Source: Lepidonotus clava (Eukaryota > Annelida > Polychaeta > Phyllodocida > Polynoidae). From it: a stretch of DNA of 64,000 nt. The first letter of the stretch is position 1; the number at the start of each line of letters is the position of its first letter. The notes under the pieces were generated by a model that was not told the origin of the DNA, searched no databases, and saw nothing but the letters and a program-made list of their open reading frames with translations. The translations under genes were made by a program, and so were the position numbers. Below are positions 33,651 to 44,456 of the stretch, piece after piece. The stretch covers positions 36,701,659 through 36,765,658 of the forward strand of contig OW387140.1 in assembly GCA_936440205.1 (NCBI GenBank). The letters run 5' to 3'.

Positions 33651-34783
33651 TTTTGGCAAAAACAGTCTCAAAGTGTAAACCAACCTCCAGAAGGGAGAGA
33701 GTGCGTAGGTGGAGGGGGGGGGGTGTCATTAGGCTCGGTGTAGTTAGGCATGTCCCGACAGTTTATGAGACGTGGAGGTAGACACAGGCGGTCGGGTCGG
33801 GAGGTAGGCTCACCCTAAATCATCGCCCTACAATACCCCTTATCAGAGCCAGCCTTTAGCTTGCCACACCATGAAGCGAGTAACTCAATAGGGATCAACT
33901 GGGCATTTCCCCTTACGGTTTCCCATTTCATGCAGCTACATACTGAATCAACAGTAGCAACTATATTTTGGTATTTGTTTTAGAATCAAAGATTATGTAT
34001 ATGCACTAAATAGGTTTCTTTTCAAAACTTATAACATCTGAAATGATTATTAAGTTGTTGTCATGTTTTAGGCCCACAACCTTTATAGCTCTGTAAATGA
34101 GGATTTTTGTTCTTTTGATCATTTCTGGTATGATCATGAACACGTTGGAAGGAAAACAGTACTTAAAATCAATGACAACAATCAACATTATTTTTCGATG
34201 GGTTGACTAAAGAATTGTTTAGCAGGGTGAGAGCCATGCAATCTTCATGCATATGCACCACAATGGCGTAAAAAAAACTTCCACATATTAAAATTCATGA
34301 ATACAAACCAAAGTAGCTCCTTCAAATCTATCCCTTGCTACCAAGAAGAAAAAATGCTTGTCGAACTAAACCGCAGGAGAAACCGCTATTTCCCTCTACA
34401 CATTTGATTTAGGGGTCCCAAGTAGACTATGAAATATAGGCCTATTGATCCTAGGCCCTCAGGTCGGGCCTAACCCGCTGACCCCAGGTCTCAGCACTCG
34501 ATTGATCCACCCCCATCAGTCGCCATCAACCTTGGCCAGACTGCTAAAGCTGGCTTGGACCTTGGAGGAGACTGGCCTCTGGTAGGTGAGCTTTTGTTTA
34601 GACACCTCCAGGGCTGAAGGATCACCTTGTGGCGACCTCCAGGCGCTGCCACAAACTGTATGACTCCTGTGTCTGCCTCTGTCTTTACTGTTTGGACTAC
34701 CGGAATGGTCAGAAAATGGTTATTTTCCTATCCCAGGGCCAATGCCTATACTATGTACATTTTCTGTTAATTCAGGGTAAACT
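33651..34783. other. Non-coding stretch
   Basis: A G9-10 run lies near 33713-33722. The block 34440-34610 is GC-balanced, without frames that resemble proteins. Confidence 0.35.
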
Positions 34784-34990
34784 TAGGGGCCGTCCATTAG
34801 ATACATACATATAATATATATCCACGTTTTCTAGACCCCCAAACCTCCCTTTAGTATGTAATACACTTTGGAAATGTACTCAAGCCCTGAACCACTAACC
34901 TTCCCCCATTTGCATTTATGTAATTAATAGCAACCCCTTATGATGTTTTATAATTATTTCATACAGGTAAACGTGACCCCCAACTTAAAC
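34784..34990. mobile_element. One-ended MITE fragment with AGGGGCCGTCCATTAG end
   Basis: The end at 34784 matches the terminal repeat of the complete element at 44316-44456. Inside, GACCCCCAA-type words occur at 34836 and 34975 as in that family. No right end found; the limit is approximate. Confidence 0.35.
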
Positions 34991-35527
34991 ACGTTTTGAG
35001 AGATGTTAGTATCGGGAGATAGAAGAATCAAGACTGGCGAAATGATTGTCATTCCTTTATTTCAACAATTGATTCTGAGATGGAAATGACTAGACATTGC
35101 AACAATTCTAGCTCATAATAATACCGAAAATGAATTTGGAAAGTCATACCTTAAGTTAGGCCCCATTAACGTTCTGGGCAAGCCATTCCTCTAATACATT
35201 TGGATTCTTCCATTTTCACTCACTCAGACTCTCTTCCGCTTTCCTCTCATTTCCACTTCCTTCAGGAAGTTCTACATCCTCCGCTAGGTGGCTTCAACAA
35301 CAACACGGCTCCCATCGGTGTTTGTCACCGGCGCTCTGATTGGTTGAGATGTTACCCATAAATGTTGACATTGCAAACATCCGTTTTGATTTATGTCTAA
35401 GATGAGATAAAGGCAGGTGGCTCCACAAGGACAAGTGGTTGTAGTAGGGCTTCTTCCTCCAGGCCACCCTGATTGTAACAGAAGACTTGTAGTCTGGTAA
35501 ACAGGTATCTAAGCTGGGAACTAACCG
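34991..35527. other. Non-coding stretch
   Basis: No gene or repeat recognised. Confidence 0.35.
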
Positions 35528-35625
35528 AAACCTTTTTTTTTATTATTATTATTAAACCATACTTAATCTGACAGACTGATCTTCCGTATAGGTGTGATAG
35601 AACAATAGCAAATAACATACATACA
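35528..35625 (-). mobile_element. Retroposon 3' tail
   Basis: On the minus strand this ends in GTTTAATAATAATAATAAAA. The bases before it (CCTATACGGAAGATCAG) match the segment before the tail at 5163-5360. It is a short truncated copy; the 5' limit is uncertain. Confidence 0.55.
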
Positions 35626-35705
35626 ATTGCTTAAAATGCATAAAGGAAAGATAAAGAGATTCATCTCATTAAGAGTTAGTAAATTTGGGAAACCAAACAT
35701 TTAAC

Positions 35706-35847
35706 AAGATGCAGGTGTAGATACAGATTTCGAAAAGGAGGGGGGTCCGCAAATAGGATAAATACTTTAACGGTCAACTGTATGCAAAAACGGGGAGGGG
35801 GGGGAGGTTAGGACCCCGTGGACCCCCTGGATCCGTCCCTGAAGATG
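35706..35847. mobile_element. 130-bp MITE with 6-bp target duplication
   Basis: AAGATG stands directly before 35712 and directly after 35841. The ends begin CAGGTGTAGATACAG on the left and, on the complement of the right, CAGGGACGGATCCAG: 10 of 15 bases agree. The inside holds two G-runs (about 35740 and 35800). CAGG ends recall hAT elements, but their usual duplication is 8 bp. Confidence 0.65.
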
Positions 35848-36288
35848 TCTTCTTGTTTCTATTGGAAATCAACTACAATATTAATACAATAACAATGTTA
35901 CAAAATAGCAAGCAACCTTTTCTTAAATCATTCACAAGTGGAGCACATGTTTCAAAACAGTCCCCATGCAGTGCCCTAAAGCACTTTTTATCTTCCAGAC
36001 GAGCTTGAATTCCTCCGATTGTAATCTCACTTGACTCTCGTGGATCGGGTTGCAGGGAGAGGCCCTCAAGTGGACATCATTGTCACGTTCGTTCTCCAAA
36101 CTTTGTGAAGCGGCCGGCGTCAAATTCCCATTATGCCAGGCCCTGAATGCCTTTCACCGGAAGCAGCGGACGTGCGCATGCGTAGCAGCTGTGTCGGTCC
36201 CTGACCTGACACTTAGAAGACAATATAAGGGTGGGTTCGGGGTAAGGAGGGGATGGATGTAGACCCTTAAAATCGACAGGGCGACATG
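35848..36288. other. Unique non-coding sequence
   Basis: No gene recognised. Overlapping frames on both strands at 36050-36388 have no family resemblance. Confidence 0.35.
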
Positions 36289-36790
36289 GCATTTTCTTAA
36301 ATTCGACATGTGACATGCAGCTTTTAGTGATAGGAAGAAAACAATAAAAGACATGATATTGGCCTAGGCCATTCCTTAAATTCGACATGAATGCTGTTTA
36401 AAATCGTTATGAATAGTTTAAACATAATGACTTGTGACATAACCTTTTTTTAAAAATCAACATGTGACATGGAGCTTAGTGACATGAAGAAAACAATAAA
36501 CGAAGGGCGTAGACCATTCCTCGAAGTTGACACGCAACATGAAGGCTTTATAAAACCGACATGGATATTTTAAACATTATGACTTATGACAAAGCCTTCT
36601 GCATTTCTTAAATTCGACATGCGCCATGGTGCTTATATTTAGTGACATGAAGAAAATAATAAACAAAACGACATAGACCATTCCTTAAATTCTACATGGG
36701 ACATGAGGGCTTTTTAAAATCAACATGAATAATAAAAAAAAACAGTAACATGCATATGCGTCTTAAATTTGACAACCGACATGGTGACCC
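36289..36790. repeat. Three tandem copies of a ~155 bp unit
   Basis: The anchor TTCTTAAATTCGACATG or variant recurs at about 36295, 36447 and 36605. Each is followed by GTGACATG, AGTGACATGAAGAAAA-AATAAA and CCATTCCTTAAATTCGACATG. The short word GACATG recurs throughout, so the unit probably grew from a smaller one. Confidence 0.8.
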
Positions 36791-36884
36791 CCCATCTACA
36801 CCCATGGGTGTGTGAGAAGTATAGGGGAAGGGGGTAAGCTACTGGAGGAACAGGAGGAGCAGCAGGGGTTGGAGAAGGGCCCGG

Positions 36885-37040
36885 GTTGGCTGTACCACGT
36901 GGGCACTTGGCACCAAGAGAGAGGCGCGCGCAGGCTCTTTCCGTTTCCGGTCACGTGGCGGATGTTGGCCTCTCCAGTCAAAAAGGCATAAATATGACGC
37001 ATCGTGACGTGGTTGTCAAGGAAACGGAATACAGGGCTTG
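36885..37040. promoter_or_regulatory. Promoter-like island
   Basis: CCACGTGG (36895), TTTCCGTTTCCGG (ETS-like), TCACGTGG (36951), TGACGCA and CGTGACG, then GTTGTCAAGGAAAC (about 37012). The last differs by one base from the RFX X-box pattern of ciliary gene promoters. The block is CpG-containing in an otherwise CpG-poor neighbourhood. No first exon is recognised. Confidence 0.3.
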
Positions 37041-38274
37041 GGGCAGGACAAACAGGCATTTAGAGCCCAGTATTTGTGTGGGTGCTGGTCGAGACCTGCA
37101 TTCATCTTAAACAGTGGTAGAGAAAAGAACCTAAAGCTTGTCAGTATAAGAAAAAGCCAAGTACATTGATGGATGGGATAGGTTTTAGTGGAGTTTATGC
37201 CTGCTCAGATTGTTTGGTTGTCAACAGAATCTGTCGAGTATTGTATGGCATTGTAAGTTTTATTTTCCTAATGCACTGTGTGACATTTGTCGATATGATT
37301 GAATGAATCAGTTGCTTACTTTACCAAAAAAAATCAGCATGACTAAAGAAACACAATTGATTGATATTAAAAAGAAAGGTAAATCTTATTCCGATTTCAT
37401 TGAATTTGTACGGTAGTGTACATAAATGTAATACCAATTATTTTAAGAAGCATGGCATTATTATAACATATGATCCACATCGGACCTATTAACTCTTACA
37501 TAACAAATCAAAGTCACATCCTTAAGGATTCGTTTGATTTTTGTTCGAGAAATTTGGGCAATAAGTAACTATAACTGACTAAGGATTTCTCGGTCCGGTT
37601 AATGTTGCAGGAATACTTAAAGCATCACATCGTTGGAACACCTTTCGCCTGTCACTTACTTTGATGGCATAAACATTTCTAATCAAGAGAAGACTATTTT
37701 TGTTATGTCTCATAGATAAAGTTGTTCTAAGCCAGTGAGTGTTTTATAAAGAAGCAAGCTAATTAGTAAGTAAAATAAGCTTACTATGATCTTACAAGCA
37801 CGACATATTGGCTTAATGCCTGAACAATCAAGATCAAAGAAATTCAATATGATGAGATCTAGCATCAGTCGAGATTTTCCCTTACGCTTGCAAATGATTT
37901 CATCCAGTAAATCGATAGACGATCAGAAGTCAAATTTAGAGTAGAGCAAGTAGTTTACTTTATCAAAAAGTTATTAGATGACAGTATATTTAGTATTAGA
38001 AGTTCTTAGCCTAGAATTAGATACACTTCGTACCTACATCAGTCATCGGATATTCCTCTTACTTAAAGTCTGACTGACTCCCAATTCAACTTTTTGATTA
38101 TGAAGAAATAATCAGATAATATATTCTGAAGCTCACTATAACTTTTAGCAAAATACCATTTGATAAGCCTATCCCAGATCTTGTTCCCCAGACTAATGTA
38201 AAACATTATGAACCATGACAACTTGGTTGACAAATTGCTCATAAAGTTAGTAAATTACAGCCAACGTAATAGTC
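37041..38274. other. Non-coding, AT-rich
   Basis: No gene, RNA or repeat recognised. Confidence 0.4.
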
Positions 38275-38560
38275 TTTTTCCGATAGGAACCGATGCTAAA
38301 GACTGTCAACTTAACTCATAATGTCCAACCCTTTATTGCCTTAGAATAATGGCATTTTGATCGGATGGCACACCTGTAAAGCTGTCAGTTCATGAAATTG
38401 ATGAAGTCGTGTATCATCAAGTACTGCCATCTTAAAGCAATACTTGATGGTATAGAAAACATGAATTCAGTCTATTCCAGTGACTTAGTATGTTGACACC
38501 GTGATAGTTTGTATAATGTGTTTTGTCCAGCCCTTGCTCAACCCAAGTACAAAAAGTGTT
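38275..38560 (+). repeat. Interspersed repeat, copy 2 (pair with 10775-11055)
   Basis: The same ordered blocks as copy 1, in the same orientation, ending near TGTGTTTTGTCCAGCCCTTG and CAACCCAAG. Divergence is high. Confidence 0.5.
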
Positions 38561-39450
38561 TTAAGTAGGCTTGTTATACTTACCTACAAGTTATAAGTTT
38601 TGGATTGTTAGAGGCCTAGGCACCCAATATCATTAGATTTTAATGAAAAATATTTCCAGACACACACACTTAATAACAAACTGGTACTTATATTTCAAAG
38701 ACTACGCCGTCTTGTAATACATATCTGATATATAGACCTACAGCTCGTATATTACAATCCTCTGTCTATGTTTCTCTCTAAAATAGCGCTTATTATTAAA
38801 AGCTCCAGGCATTTTGACTGAATAGGTCCTTCCAATAAGACTGGTATTTGCCTGTAGGGGTCGGGCTTGTAGTGTTTTATTGCCAATAGTATAGTGTCTC
38901 TTTCAAAGGATGTGCATTTCAGAAGTACTATTGACCATGGTAAGACACACTAAACGCCGCAAGCCTTTTTTAGTGTTTTATGAACAGAATGGATATGAGA
39001 TCAACTCTGGAATATCTTGTCACACATATCGATGATAATAGAAAATTGTTCATTCCTAACATGTGGAAAATTCGTACTTGAGGTATATTAAACACTAATA
39101 TTAATAATGTGGTAATGCTCACAGCTCTCTTTTGAAATCAATATAACACAAAGTCTCTATTCCTAGCTTTACAACACCACAAAAACCGTACACACTGTTC
39201 TTGTGAGGGACTTAATGTGTTTAACAATGAAAATGCTTTGCCTTTACTCTACAAAAACACGCTGAGCCAGGTCTGCCTAAGTACTTTTGAAGAAGTAGTC
39301 TGCTCCAGGTACACTTCTATAAGGGATGCTACTTGTAATGTTGCTCCCACGCAAATGCTTCAGCCTGAACCCATGCAAAAAGAGTTAAAAGGGAGCGATT
39401 AGTGGGTACAGCAAACCGTTGGGGGAGCCTACTGATCCCTAAAGTGAGGG
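38561..39450. other. Non-coding stretch
   Basis: No gene recognised; a 61-codon frame at 39217-39402 has no family resemblance. Confidence 0.35.
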
Positions 39451-39451
39451 G

Positions 39452-39740
39452 GCTGCTACTGACGGCTGGCGGAGAGGACGTCCTTTAGGGCCGTCTCTGG
39501 GCCGTCAATTTCTGGCATAAAGGCCGGTTTACACTATGGTAATTTCTATGCGGCTGTGGGCGAATTTGGTGTGAGTGACCGTTGCCATTGGAAGATTAGT
39601 AATAGTGCAAATCTATGTATCTGGCACTAACGGCTGGCGGAGAAGACGTTCTTTAGGGCCGTCTCTGTGCCGTCAATTTCTGGCCTTAAGCCCGCATTAC
39701 ACTAGGATAATTTCAATGCGGGAGTGGGCGAATTCGAATA
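39452..39740. repeat. Tandem duplication (168-bp period) carrying MITE-like ends
   Basis: ACGGCTGGCGGAGAGGACGT at 39462 and its variant at 39630 start two copies, each continuing to CCGTCAATTTCTGGC and a GTGGGCGAATT block. Each copy contains a MITE-like end, AAGGCCGGTTTACACTATGG and TTAAGCCCGCATTACACTAGG. A complement of the first (CCTATAGTGTAAACCC) lies at about 40073 and may be its partner end. Confidence 0.75.
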
Positions 39741-41888
39741 CAAATAATGTCACTTTCTGTTTCCTTATAAGCTGGTAAGAATAGATATAGCACACACCTA
39801 TTGCACACACCTATTCTGGCTAGTTTTGGTAGAACTACCATTACAAGATTTCTAAACAATACAAATCAAAACAGCCATGTCTTTTATTCCAACTGTCGAT
39901 GTTAGCTGCTATCACACTTTGCATATTGCAATGCATGCTTATGGCATACTGCCATTAAGATATAGAAACAAATTGGTGCATCTTATAGGGGTGAATCAGC
40001 AAATTTAGATATATCCACAGCTGCGATAGTCTACAGACCTAAATTGACCAATTGCAAATCGACACCCAAATCCTATAGTGTAAACCCTATGCTAAACCCA
40101 ACAAGCGCGTGTCCCGACCTCATGGTATGCCCTGTCGTCAGAGCCGTTAAGTGGAGTGAGGGGATGACGGCAGGTTCCTCCAGGGGGCCGGTGGGGTCCA
40201 GAGGTCATCAGTGGGGTGAGGCAGGTCGGGACCCCACAAGGCTCCCCCTCCCTCACTCCCGGCTGCCCCTACGGCTCGACTATATCCCTCTCCTCAATGT
40301 TGCCACCTTAATTCCTGTCCTTTTAATCAGTACATATTTTCCCCTTTTTGGTATTGAGAATGTTACAATTTTAAGACTCTGGATATTAGAAGGAACTTGT
40401 TTCCATCATGCATGTTGCATGGTTAACTGTGGACTACTTTAAGAGTAAGTTGCATAATAAAAATGCCATAATCCCAGTATAGAGCTGAGCCCGGAAATGA
40501 ACCAATGACCTTTGGGTTATAATTAATTAGCGTGCCAGAGCTCGACTAATTAGCTAACTATTCTCTTTTAATGCAAGTTAGATAAACTCTTTGAACGAAT
40601 CCTGTGGTAACCCCATTGATGTGCCTATCCTCCTTTTTAGGGTAGACTGCCTCCCTTCTAGGAGTAGAAACTGCTTTAGGATGGTTCTATTATGAGGCTA
40701 GTTAGCTTATTGCAATTTACATCCCCAATAAAGATGGCGGAAGCTAACCAAAAAGGGCCAGCTATTGGTTGGGTTGATTCTATACTTGACTGCATAATGT
40801 GAATATAAATAATCCAAGCAGTCTATAAGTTAACCTGTTTCCACTCCAGTAACGCCAGGATCGTCACTACTTCTTTTGACCTTTAAAATTTGTTATAGTC
40901 TATACTTGTGTGTTGGTCAGACAAACCCCCATTCCATTGCCTGCCTCTGACTCTAACTGACCTCACACCCTACCCTCACACTATAACCTCGAGGGCCTCA
41001 CCTCCCAATAAGGTTAGGACCCTTGTGGTTCTTCTTTCTGACCGTCTACTGACATTTAAACAGGTACCAGAATATCTCGGATGAAACCTTTTAGTTACCT
41101 GTGAAAAGTCAGTGGTGTCCCCTGACTCATACTCATATGTAAAGGTCGAGGTAAGTGAGCATAGTAACTATTAGATGTAAAGTAGCTGGCAAAAAGAGCA
41201 GTGCTCACGTATTCTAACATTATCCAGGAAAAACATACTTGGTATTTCGGAAAGTAACTTTATCCCTCTGACTTTTGCATTTTTGGATTCAATGCAAATA
41301 CTTTAGAGCTTCTCAGATCTGTACCAGACGAAAGGGAACTTTTTCTAATACTACTCAGATAATAACTCTTAACTTAATGGAACTTAATGTCTGGAGAAAG
41401 TAGTGATCGTGGCCCATGTTTCCGGTTAAACTTGTTAACTTAAATAAATCAAAATGATTTTATCTTGTCCATTATGATTAAAAGATGTCAGTGGCATATA
41501 TAATTTATGCCGATTCCAATTCAGGCTCGATTGAAAAGTTCACCATTATGTGCCTAATTTCTCATAGGGAAAAGGTACCAACAATTTTAGAGCGAACCGT
41601 TCATATCCACTCGACACCATGCTTATTATTAATGTATTATCGAAAGCAATTCCTAAGCATGAGTGATGTACGTTTTGGCACATTGATGGCCATGGTGGGT
41701 ATAATTTAAAAAAAGTCAGTGGCAATAGATCAATGAGTTGTCGTTTCAGCCTTTGTCATACATGGAATTGCTCTGAAAAATACCTCCGAAATTGACAGCA
41801 TGTAATGAATATGAAAATATTTAGTATGGCTTTACTAGCAATGATGTATTGAAAGTGGCATACCGTTTACACGTAAGGGTAGTGTTCG
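39741..41888. other. Non-coding stretch
   Basis: CCTATAGTGTAAACC at 40073 looks like a MITE end. GC-richer sequence at 40130-40290 holds a 132-codon frame (40044-40442) with no recognisable family. Confidence 0.35.
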
Positions 41889-42118
41889 CAGTATTGTGCA
41901 GACGTGGTCATGTGATTTTGGTGATCACCATGTGGTGATCATAACCACAAGGCTAATATTAAATTCTGAAATTAATAGATTGTGAATAATCATGATCATA
42001 TGTTATGATTTCTTAGATTTATATAAGATGAATTTGACATAAATGTGTGATTTAAATCCTCATTGATTGTTAGTTATAAAAAGAATGAAAATTGATCACC
42101 AATATGGCGCCCAACCAT
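41889..42118. repeat. Interspersed repeat with GGTGATCACC end, copy 2
   Basis: The left part TTTTGGTGATCACCATG and right end CAATATGGCGCCCAACC are the complement of the ends of copy 1 at 17876-18085. A second GGTGATC follows within the left end, so the end itself can fold. Confidence 0.55.
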
Positions 42119-42575
42119 GTGTGACGTCATCTGCACAACGTCTATAGGGAGTGCCATCCCGACCCACCCGACCCTTTCCTGCTCCTCCCTGACCCTCTCT
42201 GCTCCTCCTGGCAACGCCCTGACCACCTGCTTGTACCAATCCCCCTTGACCGGCCCTTACATTACCAGGAGGACTGACCAGCTGTTGGCCGGGCTTCAGG
42301 GGGCGGGCTGACCAGTGGTCACTCTGTGGTCAGCCGCCTGCAGCTTACACGTCACGCAATGCCACCCAACACTGACCACTACCTCAACACGCACACCCCT
42401 ACCCCCCAAACCCATCCTCCTGGCCCCTCTCCCGCCCGCCCACCTACCTCTTCCCATTTGGGCTGACCTTGGGAACCTCCAGGGCATTAGAGCCAAGTCA
42501 ATTTACCCAGTACAGCCCTGGCTCTCTTGGAAGCATCTCTAACACCCTCAGAACCTGTGGCCACCGTCCACAGGT
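42119..42575. other. C-rich non-coding segment
   Basis: Pyrimidine-rich on the plus strand (42170-42470), with low-complexity frames on both strands. No gene recognised. Confidence 0.35.
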
Positions 42576-42648
42576 GGCCTGTTTAGGGCAGGGTAGGCGG
42601 CGACATTTTAGGCCTGTTTAGGGCAGGGTAGGCGGCGACATTTTAGGC
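42576..42648. repeat. Direct duplication of 35 bp
   Basis: GGCCTGTTTAGGGCAGGGTA, continuing to GGCGGCGACATTTTA, occurs twice back to back without mismatch. This is a recent slippage or duplication. Confidence 0.9.
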
Positions 42649-42817
42649 TAATTGATCGTCTGACCTATAGGCCTGGCCACTCATTGAGACCGAATTATGG
42701 AGACGCGCCCATGTAAAGGTCAGACCCTGGAGGAGGGCTTCTTCCAGTAGGGCATCGATCCCGAGCAGATCAAGGGCTTTAGGTGGGGCCCCACCAGGTG
42801 GCTTCCGCCGCACCAAC

Positions 42818-43299
42818 CCTGGAGGCCCGGAGGGGGAGGGGGAGGGGGGGTACTCGACTTGGGTTTGGGTACCCACAGCAAAAAGGACTATGGGAGTTGT
42901 GTATGTGATCTTGACAAAGGAAGGAAAAGGGGGAGGGGAGGGGGGCTGTCACTGACCAGACAACTCTAAAAAAAAAGGGAGGGCTGGGGGCTGTCTGCAT
43001 AAGATATCTATTGTAGTCAGAAGAAAGCATCAAGGAGACATTTCAGGCTCTTCAAGCTCCTTCATAAGGTTAATTGTATTATAATTTTTGAAAAACAACA
43101 CCAATTTTTGAGCCACAAATGACAGCTGTAGTGACAACAAGGGGCTGTGCCTTGACATATCAGAAAACAGGGGGCTGTAAACCAACATCTGGAATTTCAC
43201 AGAGCTGTCATAATTATTGCTAAAAAGGGGGCGCTGTAGTTTTGCAGTGGGTACCTACCATCAAAGAGTGAGTACCCCCCCCCCCCCCGGGCCTGGAGG
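42818..43299. mobile_element. 466-bp MITE with 8-bp target duplication and G-rich ends
   Basis: CCTGGAGG occurs at 42818-42825 and 43292-43299, directly outside the element. The two ends (42826 inward, and the complement of the right end) both start CCCGG, then a long G run, then GGTACTC, GATGG/GGTTTG, GGTACCCAC and GCAAAA, about 45-50 bp in all. The inside has several GGGGGCTGT words and no coding frame. An 8-bp duplication fits the hAT superfamily. The G-run ends could form quadruplexes. Confidence 0.75.
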
Positions 43300-43984
43300 A
43301 CACTAGTCAGGGTGGGGCATAGGAAGCAGGAGGGGTGATGAGGGCTTGGGGCATCAGTGTTAAGAAGGTGGGGAGGCACAAATAGTCCAGGGGCTGTCCA
43401 GGCCGCCCTTCCCATCTTTATGTAAAGTAAGAACTACATCATGGTGATGAGTAGAAGACACCAGGATCTGTGAGCTGAATAAACATGGCACTGAGTCTTT
43501 TACTCCTAGTCACATTTTGTTTGGGCGGTATACCAATTCTAAAGGCTGGGAGTAATAGCTGTTGTGTGCCAGACAAAAGACTGTAATAACAATCAGGTTT
43601 TACTTCAATCAATCAACGTTAAATCGTTTTTCTGACACTGAAAAGACCATTGACAAGTTTACAGCCATCAGGCAAAATTGTTTTTCAGATTTTATATCCC
43701 CGATTCATGTTTGCCCGATCAGAAACAATCAAAGTGGAGTCATAATGAAAAGAATGCCATACGCCCTTCATAGCTGCTTTATTTCCATGTTAAATCGCGC
43801 GAAATATGAACGGCCAAGTTTATGACTGAAATTAATATTCCCCTGATGAAATACTTGCCGGTGGCTGTCCTTTTTTAATGCGCCTTTTCCCAGATATACT
43901 GATTCAACGAACAAAAGCTGCTGTCTCTTAAATCAACCTCTGTCTGGTGGCGGGTGGTTGGGAAGATGGATCGAGACCCCCGCA
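43300..43984. other. Non-coding stretch
   Basis: No gene recognised; an 87-codon frame at 43562-43825 has no family resemblance. Confidence 0.35.
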
Positions 43985-44100
43985 CCAACTTAAAGGTTCC
44001 CAAGAGGGCCTCTCGTCCCGCTCTCGGCCAAGTCTCGCCGGAAACGTGACTTGGCGAGAAGGGCGGCCATGTTATCGCGGGTGACGTCAGAGCAGGAGAT
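43985..44100. promoter_or_regulatory. Promoter-like island with ETS, YY1 and CRE sites
   Basis: CCGGAAAC (44038-44045), GGCGGCCATGTT (about 44063-44074, the complement of the YY1 pattern AAnATGGCnGC) and a perfect CRE, TGACGTCA (44082-44089), fall within 55 bases. The part before them has overlapping inverted repeats, GCCAAGTCTCGCC and ACTTGGCGAGA. CpG is frequent. No adjoining exon is recognised. Confidence 0.38.
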
Positions 44101-44315
44101 GTGAAAGTGATGAATCACCCAATTAGGTGCAACCTGCAAACTGGGAGGTGTACCCACTGGCCTCTTTGAAAACAAACTTACGATTACGAGGAAGTGGAGG
44201 GGGCACACACCACTTAAATACCTACTGACTGAGGTCTGTTAACATTTTTGTTACAGCGCGGATAGAAGCACCAGTTTTGGTATGATGTACCTATGTAGCA
44301 TTACTAATAAACCTT

Positions 44316-44456
44316 GGGGTCGTCCATAAATGATGTCATGGGCCCAGGGGGATGTCCAGTCCCCTTTACATTTCTATAGTAAAAGGATGATGAAGGAGGG
44401 GGGGGGGGGGTCAAAAATGGTCAAAAATAGAATGACGTCATTTCTGGACGGCCCCC
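44316..44456. mobile_element. 141-bp MITE, GGGGTCGTCCA ends
   Basis: The left end GGGGTCGTCCATAAATGATG and the complement of the right end GGGGGCCGTCCAGAAATGAC pair over about 23 bp. The inside has GGTCAAAAATGGTCAAAAA and a G13-14 run. This terminal motif is widespread in invertebrate genomes; I do not assign a superfamily. Confidence 0.75.
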
